64,000 nt of DNA from an uncultured Clostridia bacterium (lineage in GTDB: Bacteria; Bacillota; Clostridia; Christensenellales; Pumilibacteraceae): the NCBI GenBank assembly GCA_944372345.1, contig CALVYT010000018.1, positions 27,138-91,137 of the forward strand, written 5' to 3'. This document shows positions 18,201-26,793 of the stretch, in pieces (position 1 is the stretch's first letter; the number at the start of each line of letters is the position of its first letter). A program made the translations under genes and the position numbers. The notes under the pieces were generated by a model. That model saw only the letters and a list, made by a program, of their open reading frames with translations, made no database searches and had not been told where the DNA came from.

Positions 18201-18315
18201 CCCCGCGTGGATATTCATCATAGTCGGTATCGACGTAGTAGTCGTAGCCGGCATAGCCGTCTGGACGTTCTTCCTGCTCAAAAAACCGAAGCGCGTCGTG
18301 ACGGTGATCCGATAA
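15250..18315 (+). CDS. Permuted, membrane-anchored glycoside hydrolase family 3 protein (copy 1)
   Basis: A 1021-residue protein with GH3 domains in reversed order. After an N-terminal membrane helix (residues 8-30) comes the alpha/beta sandwich domain (EEGIILLENK, NVFGWAG, VVLGRMGGEG), then VQYPFGYGLSYTTF, then a fibronectin-III-like domain (residues about 395-500). The TIM-barrel domain comes last (LENDGPSGLN near 710, SPFGGRNCEYYSEDSYLSG, KHYAVNETE). The predicted nucleophile is Asp900 in GAVVTDYYD. A second membrane helix (about 975-1000) and basic tail close the protein. Related permuted GH3 enzymes are beta-glucosidases or beta-xylosidases; the substrate is not readable here. AAGGAG precedes the ATG. 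The lipoprotein gene follows by 21 bases. Confidence 0.9.
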   Translation: MKKTVVRAICFTVMGLIFAAVLAGNIVAAHFSDLITEVFHGAGISYEGENVEQALEFSDQLCREMTEEGIILLENKETDGKAALPLTEDEAKKVNVFGWAGSDGGWIFGSDGSANSNSGTSRAKVKMLTAALSESGMEYNTEIMDMYTAFRDKRAGVRALQGDPDFYMLIEPGKDAYEAEGENGKTMLENAKEFSDVAIVVLGRMGGEGTDLPFMQYLNTTGKYEVGSNMPTDTSRTYLDVSTYEEDLLDLVTANFGKVIVLINTCNSMNLNFLERYDNVDAVLQVNGTGQSGTYAIPKILRGEVAPSARTTNTQPYDLSTDPTFMNAGGRSASKGYITYAEDIYVGYKWYETADAEGYWDDVDNEYGKGYEGVVQYPFGYGLSYTTFDWQIESAEPAAGSSIAKETEKISVRVRVTNTGDVSGRDVVQLYYTPPYTVGGIEKSAVNLVAFAKTSELEPGKSEVVTLEFTPYDMASYDCYDKNTNRNVGWELDRGTYNVSVRSDAHTVKADPDGAPLSLNYSVDKTIRLTTDPVTGERVTNRFTNYSIVTKQDDGTFAETDYYAYGNCAIDGSDGDGADVVYLSRADFAGTFPRTTLGNRTGSAVSSFTNMAYDGYGDVAMPATETVSDEYGRMLLYTTESGGTPSGEQLRTGAGLKINHDLMMTLGADYEAPEWKALVEQMSTDELYDLVGLGGYRTYSVESIGKKYMLENDGPSGLNRHMNAADGEQNPDRAGWTMFPSPTLIANTWNWSVAYAYGLSVGNEGMATGVSGWYAPGANMQRSPFGGRNCEYYSEDSYLSGVMAAETARGAINNGMNVYVKHYAVNETETHRNELTTWLTEQALREIYLRPFEISVKRGHANGMMSSFNRLGSQWTGSNHALMTDILRTEWGFRGAVVTDYYDGGFMNLDRGLRGGNDLWLTGGGSAPRGWNGNDATMVSCAQTAAKNILFARCNSYYLANTHDKSEDVIVADVQTVVEVEAPFPAWIFIIVGIDVVVVAGIAVWTFFLLKKPKRVVTVIR

Positions 18316-18336
18316 AACGGTAAGGAGGAACGGACA

Positions 18337-20994
18337 ATGAAAAAATACGCGAATAAATTCAAAGCGCTTTTCGTATTGCTGCTTGCTCTTGTGCTTGTGA
18401 TCCCTTTCGCCGCCTGCGGCGACAAGGAAGAAACGACGGGCGGCGGAGGCGGCGGAGGCGGCAGCGACGCGCCCGACGAATACTGGGTGGAGCGCATAGA
18501 AGTGGAAAAAACGGAAGACTTCCGCGAGGATTATTCCGACGGAGAGGCGTTCGACAAGACCGGACTGATAGTTACTGCATACTGGAACGACGGATATGTG
18601 GAAACCGTCGATCCTACGAAATATACCGCTTCGCCGGCAATAATAACCGATGATGTGACGGAGGTGACCATAATATACGGCGACGCTTCGGAAGTCGTTC
18701 CTATAAATTCCATTTCGATCGTAGGACTCGATATAGTGAAGATGCCGAGCAACACGACGTATTTCGTCGGCGAGACGTTCAAACCCGACGGTATGGTGCT
18801 GCGTTATGAGCTGGAGGACGGAAGTTACAGGGATATAACGGGCTTCGTTGCTTCGGACGTGAAGTACGACGCCGCTCCGCTCGAAATGGGCGACAGCGAA
18901 GTGGAAGTGGAGTACGGCGGATTTACCTGCAAGGTGCCGATCACGGTACTGGGGCAGGGGATCAAGATCGAAGCCAATTCCGAAGCGGGCGACGTTGAGA
19001 TAGTCGATCCCGAGAACGCGGAAAAGCCGCATAAACCCGGTACCAACGCCGCGATCAAGGAGTTCGCGTCAAACGGCGACTTTATGCAGGACTTCTCCGA
19101 GGGCTGCACGATGACGTTCACGTTCGAATCGGATACCGAGCAGGTGCACCTGCTGCTCCAAGCGTCGTCGACTTATGTCACGGAATACAGCGATATAGTG
19201 ACTTATTACCCGCTCACCGTCGAAGATATGCAGGTCAGCCGCATATTCGATATGACGGTCAACGGCGAGCCCGTCGCTATAAACGATACCGCCGTCCTCG
19301 AAGGTTCGAGCACGGACGACCCCAACGGCTCGGCTGCCTGCCTTGCCAACTGGACGGAGGTCGATCTCGGCATAGTCAACGTATATACGGACAAGGTCAA
19401 TTCCGTTACGCTGACGTTCAAGGACAACGGCTATCGTAACGAAAATCAGGAAACAGGCACATTGGACGGTATGATGCCCGCGCCTTATATCGACTACTTT
19501 ATGATAGCGAACGTAGCTGAGGACGATATGGTAACGGGTATCGAGATAACCGAGCAGCCGGACAAGACCGAGTACGTCGAGGGGCAGAGTTTCGACCGCA
19601 CGGGAATGGTCGTGACCGCTACTCATAAGGACGGCAGCAAGGAAGCCGTCACGGCATACGGAGTCACGCCGTCCGTGCTTACGACGGTGGGCGACGGGCA
19701 GAAGCTCACGGTGACGTACGGCGGCTGCACCGCGGAAGTGATCGTCGACGTGATCGCCCGCGTGCAGACGGGTATCACGGTGACCGCGCCTCCGGATAAG
19801 ACGGTGTATATCACGGGCGAGCCGTTCGACCCGACGGGTATGACGATCGGAGCGGTATTTAACGACGGCAGCACGGAGCCTCTCGTCGGCGAGGGCGAAG
19901 AGCCGGCGTGGACGTACTCTCCGACGGGCGCGCTCTCCGAGGGTAAAAATACGATCACGATAACGAGCGGGGAATACGAAACGACGTTTGAAGTGACCGC
20001 GCGCAAGCAGACGGGCATAAAGATAACGACCCCGCCGACCGTGACGGAATACGCCAACGGTATGCCGTTCGACCCGACGGGCATGGTCGTCGTCGCGGTA
20101 TACAGCGACGGCGGCGAGGAGCCCGTAACGGATTACACGGTGGAGCCGTCGGGCGGTCTCACCGTCGGCACGGACAAGGTGACGATAAGGCATAACGGCT
20201 TTACGGCGGAGCAGCCCGTGACCGTGACGGGAGAGGAAATAATAAGCCATATCACGATAAGCGGCGTGCCGACCGACGCGATAGCGGCGGGATCTCCGCT
20301 TCCCGCGCTCTCCGCGGGCGACGTAACGGTGACGGCGCACTATTTCAGCGGAAATACGGAAACGCTCTCCGCGTCCGACTACGACCTCGTCATCCCCACT
20401 GGTAATGCAAAACTCGGCAGCGCGGTGACCGCGACGCTGAAATCGGACGATACGGTCAGAGCCGTAATGCCGTTCAACGTGTCCTCCGAGATCAATATCA
20501 CGGACGGCATGGTCACGGGCGCGAAGTACTACCGCACGAACGTGGCATGGGCGGACGACGCAAAGGACGGCGACTTCATGCAGAGTTGCAGGGGTAATTC
20601 CGTCATCACGTTTACGTTCGATTCGGCTTCTGCCTGCAACGCGAAGCTGACGCTCACGGGCGCGTCCGGTTGGGTGCTCGTGTACGGCGGTGAGAAAAAT
20701 GAAATACCCGTCGAACTCGGCGATATGGTCGCGGCGGAGATGTTCGACCTCGAAGTGAACGGGCAGATCGTTACGATAGATCCCGACGCCAAATTCACGG
20801 GCGGCGACTACGGCACGCCGTCCAACGATAATCTGGCGGTATGGAGCGACGCCGAACTCGGCACGTTCGCGCTCAAAGAGGGCGCAAACACCGTGCGGCT
20901 CATCTTCAAGAATTACGAATACAGAAACGGGAACAAGGACAAAAGCCTTGCGACTCCCAACCTCGACTATCTGACGATCGCGCCCGTGGCGTGA
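18337..20994 (+). CDS. Surface lipoprotein with Ig-like (Big_3-type) repeats and two CBM-like modules
   Basis: An 885-residue exported lipoprotein: signal peptide with lipobox FAAC (Cys27), then a linker of eight glycines (35-42). The order is: two Ig-like repeats (about 50-205), a beta-sandwich module (about 206-395) and four Ig-like repeats (about 396-715). A second copy of the beta-sandwich (about 716-885) closes it. The Ig repeats share the pattern F-D-x-T-G-M-x-V near their start, as in bacterial Ig-like group 3 domains. The two beta-sandwich copies share NGDFMQ/DGDFMQ, a TFTF strand and a closing P-x-[IL]-D-Y motif, and resemble carbohydrate-binding modules. No catalytic domain is visible. 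It may hold glycan next to the GH3 enzyme encoded just upstream. AAGGAGG precedes the ATG. Confidence 0.8.
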   Translation: MKKYANKFKALFVLLLALVLVIPFAACGDKEETTGGGGGGGGSDAPDEYWVERIEVEKTEDFREDYSDGEAFDKTGLIVTAYWNDGYVETVDPTKYTASPAIITDDVTEVTIIYGDASEVVPINSISIVGLDIVKMPSNTTYFVGETFKPDGMVLRYELEDGSYRDITGFVASDVKYDAAPLEMGDSEVEVEYGGFTCKVPITVLGQGIKIEANSEAGDVEIVDPENAEKPHKPGTNAAIKEFASNGDFMQDFSEGCTMTFTFESDTEQVHLLLQASSTYVTEYSDIVTYYPLTVEDMQVSRIFDMTVNGEPVAINDTAVLEGSSTDDPNGSAACLANWTEVDLGIVNVYTDKVNSVTLTFKDNGYRNENQETGTLDGMMPAPYIDYFMIANVAEDDMVTGIEITEQPDKTEYVEGQSFDRTGMVVTATHKDGSKEAVTAYGVTPSVLTTVGDGQKLTVTYGGCTAEVIVDVIARVQTGITVTAPPDKTVYITGEPFDPTGMTIGAVFNDGSTEPLVGEGEEPAWTYSPTGALSEGKNTITITSGEYETTFEVTARKQTGIKITTPPTVTEYANGMPFDPTGMVVVAVYSDGGEEPVTDYTVEPSGGLTVGTDKVTIRHNGFTAEQPVTVTGEEIISHITISGVPTDAIAAGSPLPALSAGDVTVTAHYFSGNTETLSASDYDLVIPTGNAKLGSAVTATLKSDDTVRAVMPFNVSSEINITDGMVTGAKYYRTNVAWADDAKDGDFMQSCRGNSVITFTFDSASACNAKLTLTGASGWVLVYGGEKNEIPVELGDMVAAEMFDLEVNGQIVTIDPDAKFTGGDYGTPSNDNLAVWSDAELGTFALKEGANTVRLIFKNYEYRNGNKDKSLATPNLDYLTIAPVA

Positions 20995-21012
20995 CGCGTC
21001 GGAGCGCAGACG

Positions 21013-21046
21013 GCGAAGCCCGCCCCTCGAGCGGGCTTCGCTTTTT
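21013..21046 (+). terminator. Strong intrinsic terminator of the GH3-lipoprotein operon
   Basis: GCGAAGCCCGC (21013-21023) pairs perfectly with GCGGGCTTCGC (21031-21041), followed by TTTTT. murG converges on it from the other side. Confidence 0.93.
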
Positions 21047-21067
21047 GTGTATTTGAGTTTTTACCTT

Positions 21068-22111
21068 TCACCGCGGCTCGCGTTCGGCAAGCTCTATGCA
21101 TATCTTCGCGATCTCGTCCGTGCCGTCGAAGCGGAAAGCGGACATCGCGGCGCGCAGGGCGGACGACTTCGCGTCAAGCAGGGCGAGACGGTCGCAGAGA
21201 CGGGACAGTTCATCCTGCGGCAGCGTAAGAGCCAGCCCGTGCGCGGAAAAGTACTCCGCATTCTTCTCCTGATCGCCGCGGCTCGCGCCTTTCGGCAGCG
21301 GGACTATCAGCATGGGTATTCCGAGCGCGCCGAGCTCGAACAGCGAATTGCCGCCGCCGCGCGTTACGGCGAGGTCGGCGAGCGCGAAAAAGTCCTGCGG
21401 AGCAGGGGTGAATTCCAGCGGAAAATAGCCCGGCAGTCTTTTTGCTCCGTTGCCGCGTCCGCGTATATGCACTACGTCGAACGCTCGGGTCAGTTTCCCG
21501 AGCTGCGCGTCCACCGCGTCGTTAACGGCTTTCGCGCCCGTGCTGCCGCCGAGCACGAGCAGCGTTTTCTTCTTTCCCGAGAACCCGCATGCGCGCCGCG
21601 CCGCTTCCGCGTCGCCCGAATATATTGATCTGCGCAGAGGGCTGCCTGTGCAGATCGGAGTTTTTCCACGGACGGACGGCAGCGGAAATGACGAGCAGAT
21701 CACGGAGGCTTTTTTCGCCGCGAGCCTGTTCGCCAGTCCGAAGGACGCGTCGCTCTCGTGCACCAGCAGCGGCACATCCCCGCATTCGAGCGCGGTCGGC
21801 AGGGAAACGTAACCGCCCTTGGAGATTATCAGCGACGGAGAGATTTCTTTTACGAGCTTTCTCGCTTTTTTCCTTGCCTGTATGAGCGAAAACGGTACTT
21901 TGAGCGCGGAGAGCGGCTTGCCGCGCACCAGTTTAGGACAGTCCGCGCCGTGGTATACGACGTCCTCCGCTTCCGCCAGCTCCCGCTCTATCCCTTCCTT
22001 TCTTCCGACGTAATGCACCTCGTACCTCCGCCCGAGCAGCGGCAGCAGCGCGAGCAGCGGCATAACGTGCCCCGCCGTGCCTCCGCCCGTCATTATGATC
22101 TTCTTTCTCAT
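21068..22111 (-). CDS. murG: UDP-GlcNAc:lipid I N-acetylglucosaminyltransferase MurG
   Basis: A 347-residue GT28 enzyme that adds GlcNAc to undecaprenyl-pyrophosphoryl-MurNAc-pentapeptide on the inner membrane face, making lipid II. The N-terminal G-loop MTGGGTAGHVMPLLAL, YVGRKEGIER, SKGGYVSLP (second G-loop region), HESDASFGLANR, LVLGGSTGAKAVN and the UDP-GlcNAc site TRGGGNSLFELGALGIPMLIVPLP are all in place. Length is slightly under the usual 355-370. It stands alone, away from a division/cell-wall cluster. Upstream is an A/T-rich divergent region shared with the topoisomerase operon. Confidence 0.95.
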   Translation of the reverse strand: MRKKIIMTGGGTAGHVMPLLALLPLLGRRYEVHYVGRKEGIERELAEAEDVVYHGADCPKLVRGKPLSALKVPFSLIQARKKARKLVKEISPSLIISKGGYVSLPTALECGDVPLLVHESDASFGLANRLAAKKASVICSSFPLPSVRGKTPICTGSPLRRSIYSGDAEAARRACGFSGKKKTLLVLGGSTGAKAVNDAVDAQLGKLTRAFDVVHIRGRGNGAKRLPGYFPLEFTPAPQDFFALADLAVTRGGGNSLFELGALGIPMLIVPLPKGASRGDQEKNAEYFSAHGLALTLPQDELSRLCDRLALLDAKSSALRAAMSAFRFDGTDEIAKICIELAEREPR

Positions 22112-22155
22112 ATAAAGTAATTATTCCCCGATCGCGTCCGATATTACATAAACGC

Positions 22156-22201
22156 GCAAATATATTTGCATAAATATTCATAAATCACGCATAATTATGC
22201 G
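22156..22201. repeat. A/T-rich palindromes between murG and the topoisomerase operon
   Basis: Two perfect palindromes, GCAAATATATTTGC (22156-22169) and CGCATAATTATGCG (22188-22201), flank a TGCATAAATATTCA element (22167-22180). That element is one base away from an ARG-box core. The 243-base gap 22112-22354 otherwise holds only the promoter at 22262-22290. These are candidate protein-binding sites; the factor is unknown. Confidence 0.4.
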
Positions 22202-22261
22202 CGATATTTTGTTACAGACCGCGACAGCATAAAACTGCCCGAAAAAATTGCATAAAAACTA

Positions 22262-22290
22262 TTGAAATTTCCTTTGCAATGTGTTATAAT
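22262..22290 (+). promoter_or_regulatory. Promoter of the topoisomerase operon
   Basis: TTGAAA (22262-22267), 17 bases, TATAAT (22285-22290). The leader of about 60 bases contains a small CCCCC/GGGGG hairpin (22302-22318) before the ribosome site GGGAGAAGAAGG. Confidence 0.8.
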
Positions 22291-22354
22291 CCAAGAGTAG
22301 TCCCCCTTAAAACGGGGGTGAGTCACATAAGCGGATAAAAGGGAGAAGAAGGAA

Positions 22355-24319
22355 TTGTCAACGGAATACAACGCTCAGGATATTCAGGTCCTCGAAGGGC
22401 TGGACGCGGTGCGCCTGCGTCCGGGTATGTATATAGGCTCGACGGGGGCGAAGGGACTTCACCACATACTGTGGGAGATCGTCGACAACTCGATGGATGA
22501 GATAGCAAACGGCTACGGCGACAGGATAGAGGTCACGATACACTCGGACGGCAGCGCGAGCGTGCTCGACAACGGGCGCGGCGTTCCCGTGGACATCCAT
22601 CCGACGATGGGCATCAGCGGCGTCGAGGTGGTGTTCACCAAGTTGCACGCCGGCGGCAAATTCAACAACGACAACTACAAGACGTCGGGCGGACTTCACG
22701 GCGTGGGCGCGTCGGTCACGAACGCGCTTTCGAGCTGGCTGATCGTCGAGGTCTATAAAAGCGGCAAGGTCTACCGCGCCGAATTCGAGAGCAGGCAGGA
22801 CGGCGACCGCTGGCACGGCGGCTGCGTCAAGATCCCGCTGTTCGAAACAGGGGAAAAGACGGACAAGCACGGCACTTACGTCCGTTTCATGCCCGATAGT
22901 CACATCTTCGATACGACCAACTTCAATCTCGAAGTGATCTCCAAAAAACTTAAAGAGCTGGCGTTCCTCAACGACGGCGTGCATATAGTGCTGACGGACG
23001 AGCGCGTCGTCAGCGGCAACGCTCCGCTCCGCCGCGAATATTGCTACACGGGCGGCATATCCGATTTTGTGGCATATCTGAACGAAACGAAAAACCCGCT
23101 GCACCCCGATCCGATATATGTCGACGGGGAAAAGGACGGGGTCTATATGAAGCTCGCCCTGCAATACACGGACACCTATTCGGAGAACATATTCTCCTTC
23201 GTCAACAATATCCCCACTCCCGAGGGCGGAATGCACGAAACGGGGTTCAAGACGGCGCTGACGCGCACGCTGAACGATCTCGCGCGCAAGACGGGGGTGC
23301 TCAAAGACAAGGACGAGAACCTGCTCGGCGACGACTACCGCGTGGGTCTTACGGCGGTGCTCGCGATCAAAATGCAGAACGTGCAGTTCGAGGGGCAGAC
23401 CAAGACCAAGCTCGGCAACCCCTTCGTCCGTCAGGCGATGGACGCGCTCGTATACCAGAAGCTGACGGAATATCTCGATTCCCGTCCCGACGTGCTCGAC
23501 GTCATACTCAAAAAAGGTATGAGCGCGGCGCGCGAGCGCGAGGCGGTCAGAAAGGGCAAGGAGCAGGCGCGCCTGAAAAACCAGGCGGACAACTTCAACC
23601 TCGTCGGCAAGCTCTCGTCGTGCACGGGCAGAAAACCGGAGAAGAACGAACTTTATATCGTTGAGGGCGACAGCGCGGGCGGCACCTGCAAACAGGCGCG
23701 CGACCGCAGCTTTCAGGCGATACTCCCGCTGCGCGGCAAGCCGCTGAACGCGGAGAAAAAGCGCATAGACCAGGTATTGCAGAACGAGGAGATACGGACG
23801 ATCATCTCCGCGCTCGGAGCGGGGATAGGCGACGACTTCAACCTCGACAACTTAAACTACCACAAAGTCGTGATACTTTCCGACGCGGACCAGGACGGCG
23901 GTCACATACGGGCTATTTTGCTGACGTTCTTCTTCCGCTATATGAAGCAGTTGATAACGGACGGACATCTGTATATCGGTATGCCGCCTCTTTACAAGGT
24001 CGCGAAAAAGGACATCGTGGAATACGTCTACAACGACGAACTGCTCGACGAATGCAAGGCGCGTATGGGGCGCGGCTGCACGATACAGCGGTATAAGGGG
24101 CTGGGCGAGATGAACGCCGAACAGCTCTGGGAAACGACGATGGACCCCAAGCGCAGGACGCTGATGCAGGTCACGCTCGAAGACGCGGTCAACGCGGAGA
24201 TACTCGTCACGACGTGGATGGGCGACTCGGTGGATCTCCGCCGCGCCTATATCGTCGAACACGCCAACTTCAACAAAGTGGACGAATTCGTCAAGGAAGC
24301 GGGCAGAGCACAGGGATAA
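22355..24319 (+). CDS. parE: Type IIA DNA topoisomerase ATPase subunit (ParE/GyrB)
   Basis: A 654-residue subunit that binds ATP and carries the TOPRIM metal site. GHKL ATPase: EIVDNSMDEIANG near residue 40, DNGRGVPVD near 72, GGLHGVGASVTNALS near 112 and QFEGQTKTKLGN near 345. TOPRIM: ELYIVEGDSAGG near 430, then LPLRGKPLN and SDADQDGGHIRAILL near 510. The C-terminal RYKGLGEMNAEQLWETTMDP is typical. It starts at TTG 22355 behind GGGAGAAGAAGG. ParE and GyrB cannot be separated on this subunit alone. The partner A subunit lacks a GyrA box, which favours a topoisomerase IV-like (decatenating) enzyme, with gyrBA expected elsewhere. Confidence 0.8.
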   Translation: MSTEYNAQDIQVLEGLDAVRLRPGMYIGSTGAKGLHHILWEIVDNSMDEIANGYGDRIEVTIHSDGSASVLDNGRGVPVDIHPTMGISGVEVVFTKLHAGGKFNNDNYKTSGGLHGVGASVTNALSSWLIVEVYKSGKVYRAEFESRQDGDRWHGGCVKIPLFETGEKTDKHGTYVRFMPDSHIFDTTNFNLEVISKKLKELAFLNDGVHIVLTDERVVSGNAPLRREYCYTGGISDFVAYLNETKNPLHPDPIYVDGEKDGVYMKLALQYTDTYSENIFSFVNNIPTPEGGMHETGFKTALTRTLNDLARKTGVLKDKDENLLGDDYRVGLTAVLAIKMQNVQFEGQTKTKLGNPFVRQAMDALVYQKLTEYLDSRPDVLDVILKKGMSAAREREAVRKGKEQARLKNQADNFNLVGKLSSCTGRKPEKNELYIVEGDSAGGTCKQARDRSFQAILPLRGKPLNAEKKRIDQVLQNEEIRTIISALGAGIGDDFNLDNLNYHKVVILSDADQDGGHIRAILLTFFFRYMKQLITDGHLYIGMPPLYKVAKKDIVEYVYNDELLDECKARMGRGCTIQRYKGLGEMNAEQLWETTMDPKRRTLMQVTLEDAVNAEILVTTWMGDSVDLRRAYIVEHANFNKVDEFVKEAGRAQG

Positions 24320-24331
24320 AGGGAACGGAAG

Positions 24332-26791
24332 ATGGCAGAAAACGAAAGAATAGCGCAGGAACATATCATAACCAAGAGCATGGAAGAGGTGATGCACGAA
24401 TCCATGCTCCCGTATTCGGAATACGTCATTCTCGACCGCGCTCTGCCGCGAGTCGAGGACGGGCTCAAACCCGTGCAGCGCCGCATACTCTACACCATGC
24501 ACGAGCTCGGCATACGGCACGACACGCCGTACCGCAAGTGCGCGAGGATAGTGGGCGACTGTCTGGGTAAATACCACCCCCACGGCGACACGTCGGTCTA
24601 CGGCGCGCTCGTCCGCCTTGCGCAGCCGTTCAATATGAACGCGCCGCTCGTCGACGGGCAGGGCAACTTCGGCAGCGTGGACGGGGACGGCGCGGCGGCG
24701 ATGCGATATACCGAAGCGCGTCTGACGGCGCTCTCGCTCGAACTGCTGCGCGACCTCGACAAGGACACCGTGCGGTGGAGCTGTAACTTCGACGACACGC
24801 TCAAAGAGCCGGATATGCTGCCCGGGCGTTTTCCCAATCTGCTCGTCAACGGAGCGAGCGGCATAGCGGTGGGACTGGCGACGAATATCCCGCCGCACAA
24901 CCTCGGAGAAACGATAGACGGCGTGTGTGCGTATATCGACAAGCCGACGATCTCCCTCAAAGATATGATGAAGATCATCAAGGGACCGGATTTCCCGACG
25001 GGCGGCTTCGTCATCGGCGGGGAGGAGCTCGTCCGCGCCTACGAAACGGGCAAGGGCAAAGTGACCCTGCGCGCGAAGATACACGTCGAAACGGACGACA
25101 ACGACAAGAAGCTCATCGTAATAGACGAACTGCCCTATCAGGTGAACAAGGCGGCGCTGCTCGAAAGCATACTCAGACTCAAAGAGGAGAAGAAAGGACC
25201 GCTGACGTTTATTCAGGACATCACGGACGAGTCCGACCGCAACGGTATGCGCGCCGTCATCAAGATCAAAAAGGACGGCGACGCGGACGCGATACTCGCG
25301 CAGCTCTATAAGGGCACCAATCTGTCGACGAGCTTCGGCATAAATATGGTCGCAATAGCGAACGGCAAGCCCTGCCAGATGGGACTGCTTGACATCATAG
25401 CCTATTACGTCGACTATCAGCGCGATGTCATCGTGCGCCGCACGAAGTTCGACCTCGAAGCGGCGAAAAAGCGCGAGCACATACTCGAAGGGCTCGTCAT
25501 CGCCGTCGAAAATATCGAAGAGGTCGTTAAGATCATCAAGAGCAGTTCTTCCACGGCGGATGCGCGTGACAAGCTGCGCAAGCGTTTCAGCCTCAGCGAA
25601 GTGCAGGCGCAGGCGATACTCGACCTCCGTCTTGCAAGGCTGACCCACCTCGAGGTGTTCAAGCTCGAACAGGAACTGCGCGAAGTGCGCGCGCTGATCG
25701 CCAAGCTGCAAGCCATACTCGGCAGCAAGAAACTGCAGATGGAAACGATCAAGACGGAGATGCAGCAGATCAAGCGGGCGTTCAAGGAGAACAGAAAGAC
25801 GACCGTTCTCGCGGATCTGAAAAACTACGTCGTGCCCGACGAGTCGGCGGGCAAGCCGGTGGAAGAGACCGTGGTCGCGGTCAACGCCCTCGGTCAGCTG
25901 AAAAAAATGACGTCCAAGAGCTTCTCTCTCGCGACGAAGGATTTCACGGAGAACTCCACGAAAAAGGAGATCTGCTCGTCCGTCGTCAGGACGGACACCG
26001 AGCACAGGCTCTACTGCTTCACCAACCGCGGCAACTGCTACAAGGTGGACGCCGACGCCGTGCCCGACGGCAAGTGGCGGGACAACGGCGCGCCGCTGTC
26101 CAAGGTGTTCCCGGGCGCGGGCGAAGACGAACGGGTGCTGTATATGCTTCCCATCGAGGACGCTCTCCCGTCCGGCAGTATGATGTTCTACACCCGCCAG
26201 GGCATGGTCAAAAAGAGCGAGTGGAAGGAACTCGGCGTGGTCAAGTCCGCGTTCCAGGTGTGCAAGGTGAACGACGGCGACGAGATAATCGGCGTGGAAC
26301 CGTACTGCGACGGCTGCTCGCTGATGTTCGTGACGGAAAAGGGAATGTGCCTCAACGCGGATATGTCCGACATACCTTTGCAGGGCAGGATAGCCGCGGG
26401 CGTCAAGGGCATACAGCTCTCCGACGGCGACAAATGCGTGCTCGTCAAGCAGGTGACGCAGGAGGGCGAGATCGTCGTCATAACCAACCGCGGTTTCGGC
26501 AAACGCGTCATCTGCGCGGATATAGACGTTATGGGCAGATACCGCAAGGGCGTCAAGATCATCGACTTCGGTAAGACGCGCCCGTCCAACGGCGACAGGA
26601 TAGTGTTCTCGTCGTATGTGAAAGAGCCGTATAAGATAGTTATCGAGGAAGAAGATCACTATATGATGGCGTTCTCCACCGAGGACGTATCGATAGAGAA
26701 CAGGACCCACGCGGGCAGACAGCTGTTCAAAGGCAGGCTGGACGTCGTGTGCGGATACATCTACAACGACGGCTGCGTGAACGGTAACTGA
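24332..26791 (+). CDS. parC: Type IIA DNA topoisomerase cleavage subunit (ParC/GyrA)
   Basis: An 819-residue subunit with the winged-helix/tower cleavage core. [21 protein letters not shown] comes near residue 35. The region [14 protein letters not shown] near residue 80 is the quinolone-determining region (Thr-Ser where Ser and an acidic residue are usual). The catalytic tyrosine is in [12 protein letters not shown] near residue 125, and the coiled-coil C-gate follows. The C-terminal beta-pinwheel is reduced and divergent: blade one has [11 protein letters not shown] where a GyrA would have its Q-R-R-G-G-K-G box. Without that DNA-wrapping box, negative supercoiling is unlikely, so ParC is preferred over GyrA. 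It follows the B subunit by 12 bases. Confidence 0.8.
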   Translation: MAENERIAQEHIITKSMEEVMHESMLPYSEYVILDRALPRVEDGLKPVQRRILYTMHELGIRHDTPYRKCARIVGDCLGKYHPHGDTSVYGALVRLAQPFNMNAPLVDGQGNFGSVDGDGAAAMRYTEARLTALSLELLRDLDKDTVRWSCNFDDTLKEPDMLPGRFPNLLVNGASGIAVGLATNIPPHNLGETIDGVCAYIDKPTISLKDMMKIIKGPDFPTGGFVIGGEELVRAYETGKGKVTLRAKIHVETDDNDKKLIVIDELPYQVNKAALLESILRLKEEKKGPLTFIQDITDESDRNGMRAVIKIKKDGDADAILAQLYKGTNLSTSFGINMVAIANGKPCQMGLLDIIAYYVDYQRDVIVRRTKFDLEAAKKREHILEGLVIAVENIEEVVKIIKSSSSTADARDKLRKRFSLSEVQAQAILDLRLARLTHLEVFKLEQELREVRALIAKLQAILGSKKLQMETIKTEMQQIKRAFKENRKTTVLADLKNYVVPDESAGKPVEETVVAVNALGQLKKMTSKSFSLATKDFTENSTKKEICSSVVRTDTEHRLYCFTNRGNCYKVDADAVPDGKWRDNGAPLSKVFPGAGEDERVLYMLPIEDALPSGSMMFYTRQGMVKKSEWKELGVVKSAFQVCKVNDGDEIIGVEPYCDGCSLMFVTEKGMCLNADMSDIPLQGRIAAGVKGIQLSDGDKCVLVKQVTQEGEIVVITNRGFGKRVICADIDVMGRYRKGVKIIDFGKTRPSNGDRIVFSSYVKEPYKIVIEEEDHYMMAFSTEDVSIENRTHAGRQLFKGRLDVVCGYIYNDGCVNGN

Positions 26792-26793
26792 CG

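Noticed and set aside
22167..22180. ArgR operator (TGCATAAATATTCA)
   Set aside because: One base off the ARG-box core, but neither murG nor a topoisomerase is an expected ArgR target. A single box in an A/T-rich patch is weak evidence.
23852..26710. 952-codon minus-strand frame opposite the topoisomerase genes
   Set aside because: Antisense shadow; Arg/His/Val-rich without family motifs, whereas both topoisomerase subunits are full length on the plus strand.
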